From assembly GCA_964477735.1 (NCBI GenBank), contig CAYZFD010000066.1, positions 1-6,980 of the forward strand: a DNA stretch of 6,980 bases, given 5' to 3'. Under the pieces are notes generated by a model that saw only the letters and a program-made list of their open reading frames with translations, was not told the DNA's origin and did no database searches. Both the position numbers and the translations under genes were made by a program. Positions 6,091-6,980 of the stretch are shown here, piece by piece (the stretch's first letter is position 1; every line of letters begins with the position of its first letter). Source of the stretch: CAYZFD01 sp964477735 (GTDB lineage: Bacteria > Bacteroidota > Bacteroidia > Flavobacteriales > Flavobacteriaceae).

Positions 6091-6504
6091 ATGAGACAGC
6101 TTTTATTTTTATTTATTGGGATATTTTTTGGATTTGTCATGTTGAAGTCTGAAGCTTCGTCGTGGTTTAGAATTTTTGAAATGTTTCAATTCGGTTCTTT
6201 TCACATGTATGGAATCATTGGCTCTGCACTTGCCGTTGGTGTGATTTTCGTTCAGCTGATTAAGCGAAACATCATCAAGAGCTTTAATGGTGAAACTATT
6301 GTAATTCCTAACAAAGAAATGCAACCCAAACGCTATTTGGTTGGCGGTATTTTGTTTGGATTAGGCTGGGGCTTAGCAGGTGCTTGCCCAGGCCCTATGT
6401 TTACACTTTTGGGTGCAGGCTTTTTACCGATTTTGGTTGTGATTGTTTCAGCTATTATTGGCACTTTTATATATGGGGTATTTCAAAATAAACTCCCTCA
6501 TTAG
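6091..6504 (+). CDS. YeeE/YedE (DUF6691-type) transporter, second half (PmpB-like)
   Basis: This 137-residue membrane protein has about four hydrophobic segments (about 3-18, 38-57, 83-99, 110-130) and the signature GGILFGLGWGLAGACPGP at 85-102. C99 corresponds to the conserved cysteine in the second repeat of TsuA-type YeeE proteins. The gene starts 8 bases after the preceding half-transporter and presumably supplies the other half of one pore, so that C144 of the first protein and C99 of this one line a shared sulfur path (inference from family structure). The loop around 60-80 is polar. It is the last gene of the sulfur block. No intrinsic terminator hairpin is visible between its stop and the tRNA-Ser promoter. 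Confidence 0.87.
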   Translation: MRQLLFLFIGIFFGFVMLKSEASSWFRIFEMFQFGSFHMYGIIGSALAVGVIFVQLIKRNIIKSFNGETIVIPNKEMQPKRYLVGGILFGLGWGLAGACPGPMFTLLGAGFLPILVVIVSAIIGTFIYGVFQNKLPH

Positions 6505-6524
6505 TGGAAATTTCATCTAAGCTA

Positions 6525-6555
6525 TTGCCCGATTGCATTTGATACATTACATTTG
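6525..6555 (+). promoter_or_regulatory. Promoter of tRNA-Ser
   Basis: TTG (6525-6527) and TACATTTG (6548-6555) are separated by 20 bases and match the Bacteroidota -33/-7 consensus well. Transcription should begin near 6560, about 20 bases before the mature tRNA-Ser 5' end at 6583. Unlike the sulfur promoter, this one has a -33 element at normal spacing, as expected for constitutive tRNA expression. Confidence 0.7.
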
Positions 6556-6582
6556 CACTCCTCAAGTTTGAGAAAACGATCA

Positions 6583-6666
6583 GGAGAGGTGCCAGAGTGG
6601 TAATGGAGCAGATTGCTAATCTGTCAACGCGAAAGTGTTGCCAGGGTTCGAATCCCTGTCTCTCCG
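6583..6666 (+). tRNA. trnS(gcu): tRNA-Ser (anticodon GCU)
   Basis: The sequence folds as a class II tRNA. The acceptor stem is GGAGAGG/TCTCTCC (one G-U). The anticodon stem is GCAGA/TCTGT with loop TTGCTAA, placing anticodon GCT at 6615-6617. The long variable arm CAACGC-GAAA-GTGTTG is typical of tRNA-Ser. The T arm is CAGGG-TTCGAAT-CCCTG and the discriminator is G6666. CCA is not encoded. It reads AGC/AGU serine codons. Confidence 0.96.
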
Positions 6667-6667
6667 C

Positions 6668-6696
6668 AAAGGCCCTTGCACAAAAGGGCTTTTTTT
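6668..6696 (+). terminator. Intrinsic terminator after tRNA-Ser
   Basis: GCCCTT (6672-6677) and AAGGGC (6684-6689) form a perfect stem around a 6-base loop, followed by seven T (6690-6696). The stem can extend through upstream A residues pairing with the T run. It begins just after the tRNA 3' end, so tRNA-Ser is probably a one-gene transcript, and any readthrough from the sulfur operon would also stop here. Confidence 0.85.
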
Positions 6697-6854
6697 ATTT
6701 GTTGGGCGTTCAATGGTTTGTAAATTTGATCTCGATCTGTCCTTCAACAGTCACATGCTTGTCTCTCAAAAGGCAAGACTCAATAGAATTGGTGCATTCC
6801 GATTTTTTCAAACGGAGTGTTTAAGTTTTTTTGAGCAGATGACTAAAAAATATC
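6697..6854. other. Spacer between the two tRNA genes, no gene seen
   Basis: These 158 bases show no credible protein gene: open frames here start inside the tRNA-Ser sequence and have no recognisable content. The nearest -7-like sequence for tRNA-Arg is TAAGTTTT (6822-6829), one base off TAnnTTTG. No TTG lies at proper spacing, so the tRNA-Arg promoter is uncertain. Confidence 0.5.
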
Positions 6855-6928
6855 GGTCGCGTAGCTCAGCTGGATAGAGCATCTGCCTTCTAAGCAGACG
6901 GTCATAGGTTCGAATCCTATCGCGATCA
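6855..6928 (+). tRNA. trnR(ucu): tRNA-Arg (anticodon UCU)
   Basis: The sequence gives a standard cloverleaf. The acceptor stem is GGTCGCG/CGCGATC (one G-U). The D arm contains AGCTCAGCTGGATAGAGC. The anticodon stem is TCTGC/GCAGA with loop CTTCTAA, placing anticodon TCT at 6889-6891. The T arm is ATAGG-TTCGAAT-CCTAT and the discriminator is A6928. CCA is not encoded. It reads AGA/AGG arginine codons. Confidence 0.96.
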
Positions 6929-6948
6929 CGAATAAATCACGCAAAAAG

Positions 6949-6980
6949 AAAAAACGCCAAGCTTGCTTGAGCGTTTTTTT
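6949..6980 (+). terminator. Intrinsic terminator after tRNA-Arg
   Basis: AAAAAACGC (6949-6957) pairs with GCGTTTTTT (from 6971), and CAAGC pairs partly with GCTTG in the centre, with one bulged A at 6970. The hairpin is followed by a T run reaching the window end. Because A residues flank the other side, it may also work for a convergent minus-strand gene outside the window. Confidence 0.8.

Noticed and set aside
6597..6877. Two overlapping plus-strand open frames starting within tRNA-Ser
   Set aside because: They begin inside the tRNA, run through its terminator into spacer sequence, and resemble no protein.
6583..6928. tRNA genes as an integration (att) site for a mobile element
   Set aside because: No integrase gene, no repeated tRNA 3' end and no compositional shift are visible in the window.

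Overview
The window looks like chromosomal DNA of a member of the Bacteroidota, most likely Flavobacteriales-like. It is AT-rich, gene starts are preceded by A-rich stretches rather than Shine-Dalgarno motifs, and three sites match the phylum-specific -7 promoter element TAnnTTTG (160-167, 2878-2885, 6548-6555). The protein families also fit this phylum. The assignment is an inference; no 16S or other marker is present.

Layout. At 1-89 (minus strand) lies the N-terminal end of an SH3/NlpC-P60-like cell-wall hydrolase gene. Diverging from it is a 7TM-HD (PgpH-type) c-di-AMP phosphodiesterase (174-2201). Eleven bases later comes a Crp/Fnr-family regulator (2213-2845). A five-gene sulfur block on the same strand follows: a TauE/SafE exporter (2903-3691), a CstB-type persulfide dioxygenase with two rhodanese domains (3742-5160), a lipoprotein rhodanese (5157-5531), and two YeeE/YedE half-transporters (5531-6082 and 6091-6504). 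The last three junctions are tight: a 4-base overlap, a 1-base overlap and an 8-base gap. Downstream are tRNA-Ser(GCU) with its own promoter and terminator, then tRNA-Arg(UCU) and a strong hairpin terminator at the window end.

How the genes may work together. The block resembles the sulfide/persulfide detoxification operons known elsewhere (cst of Staphylococcus, bigR/blh/pmp of Proteobacteria), but the usual CsoR- or ArsR-type repressor is replaced by a Crp/Fnr protein. CstB would oxidise low-molecular-weight persulfide and, with its rhodanese, yield thiosulfate. TauE/SafE would export sulfite or a related anion. The paired YeeE/YedE proteins would move thiosulfate or a related sulfur species. 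The lipoprotein rhodanese would act outside the cytoplasmic membrane.

The most striking point is regulatory. A perfect 18-bp palindrome (ATGTAAC-ttgg-GTTACAT, 2840-2857) overlaps the stop codon of the Crp/Fnr gene. Its centre lies about 41-42 bases upstream of the start site predicted from the -7 element TACATTTG, and the promoter has no -33 TTG at the usual spacing. This is the geometry of a class II Crp-type activated promoter. The regulator has three cysteines (C77, C83, C84) where cAMP-binding relatives have the phosphate-binding cassette, so a thiol-based persulfide or redox sensor is a reasonable hypothesis.
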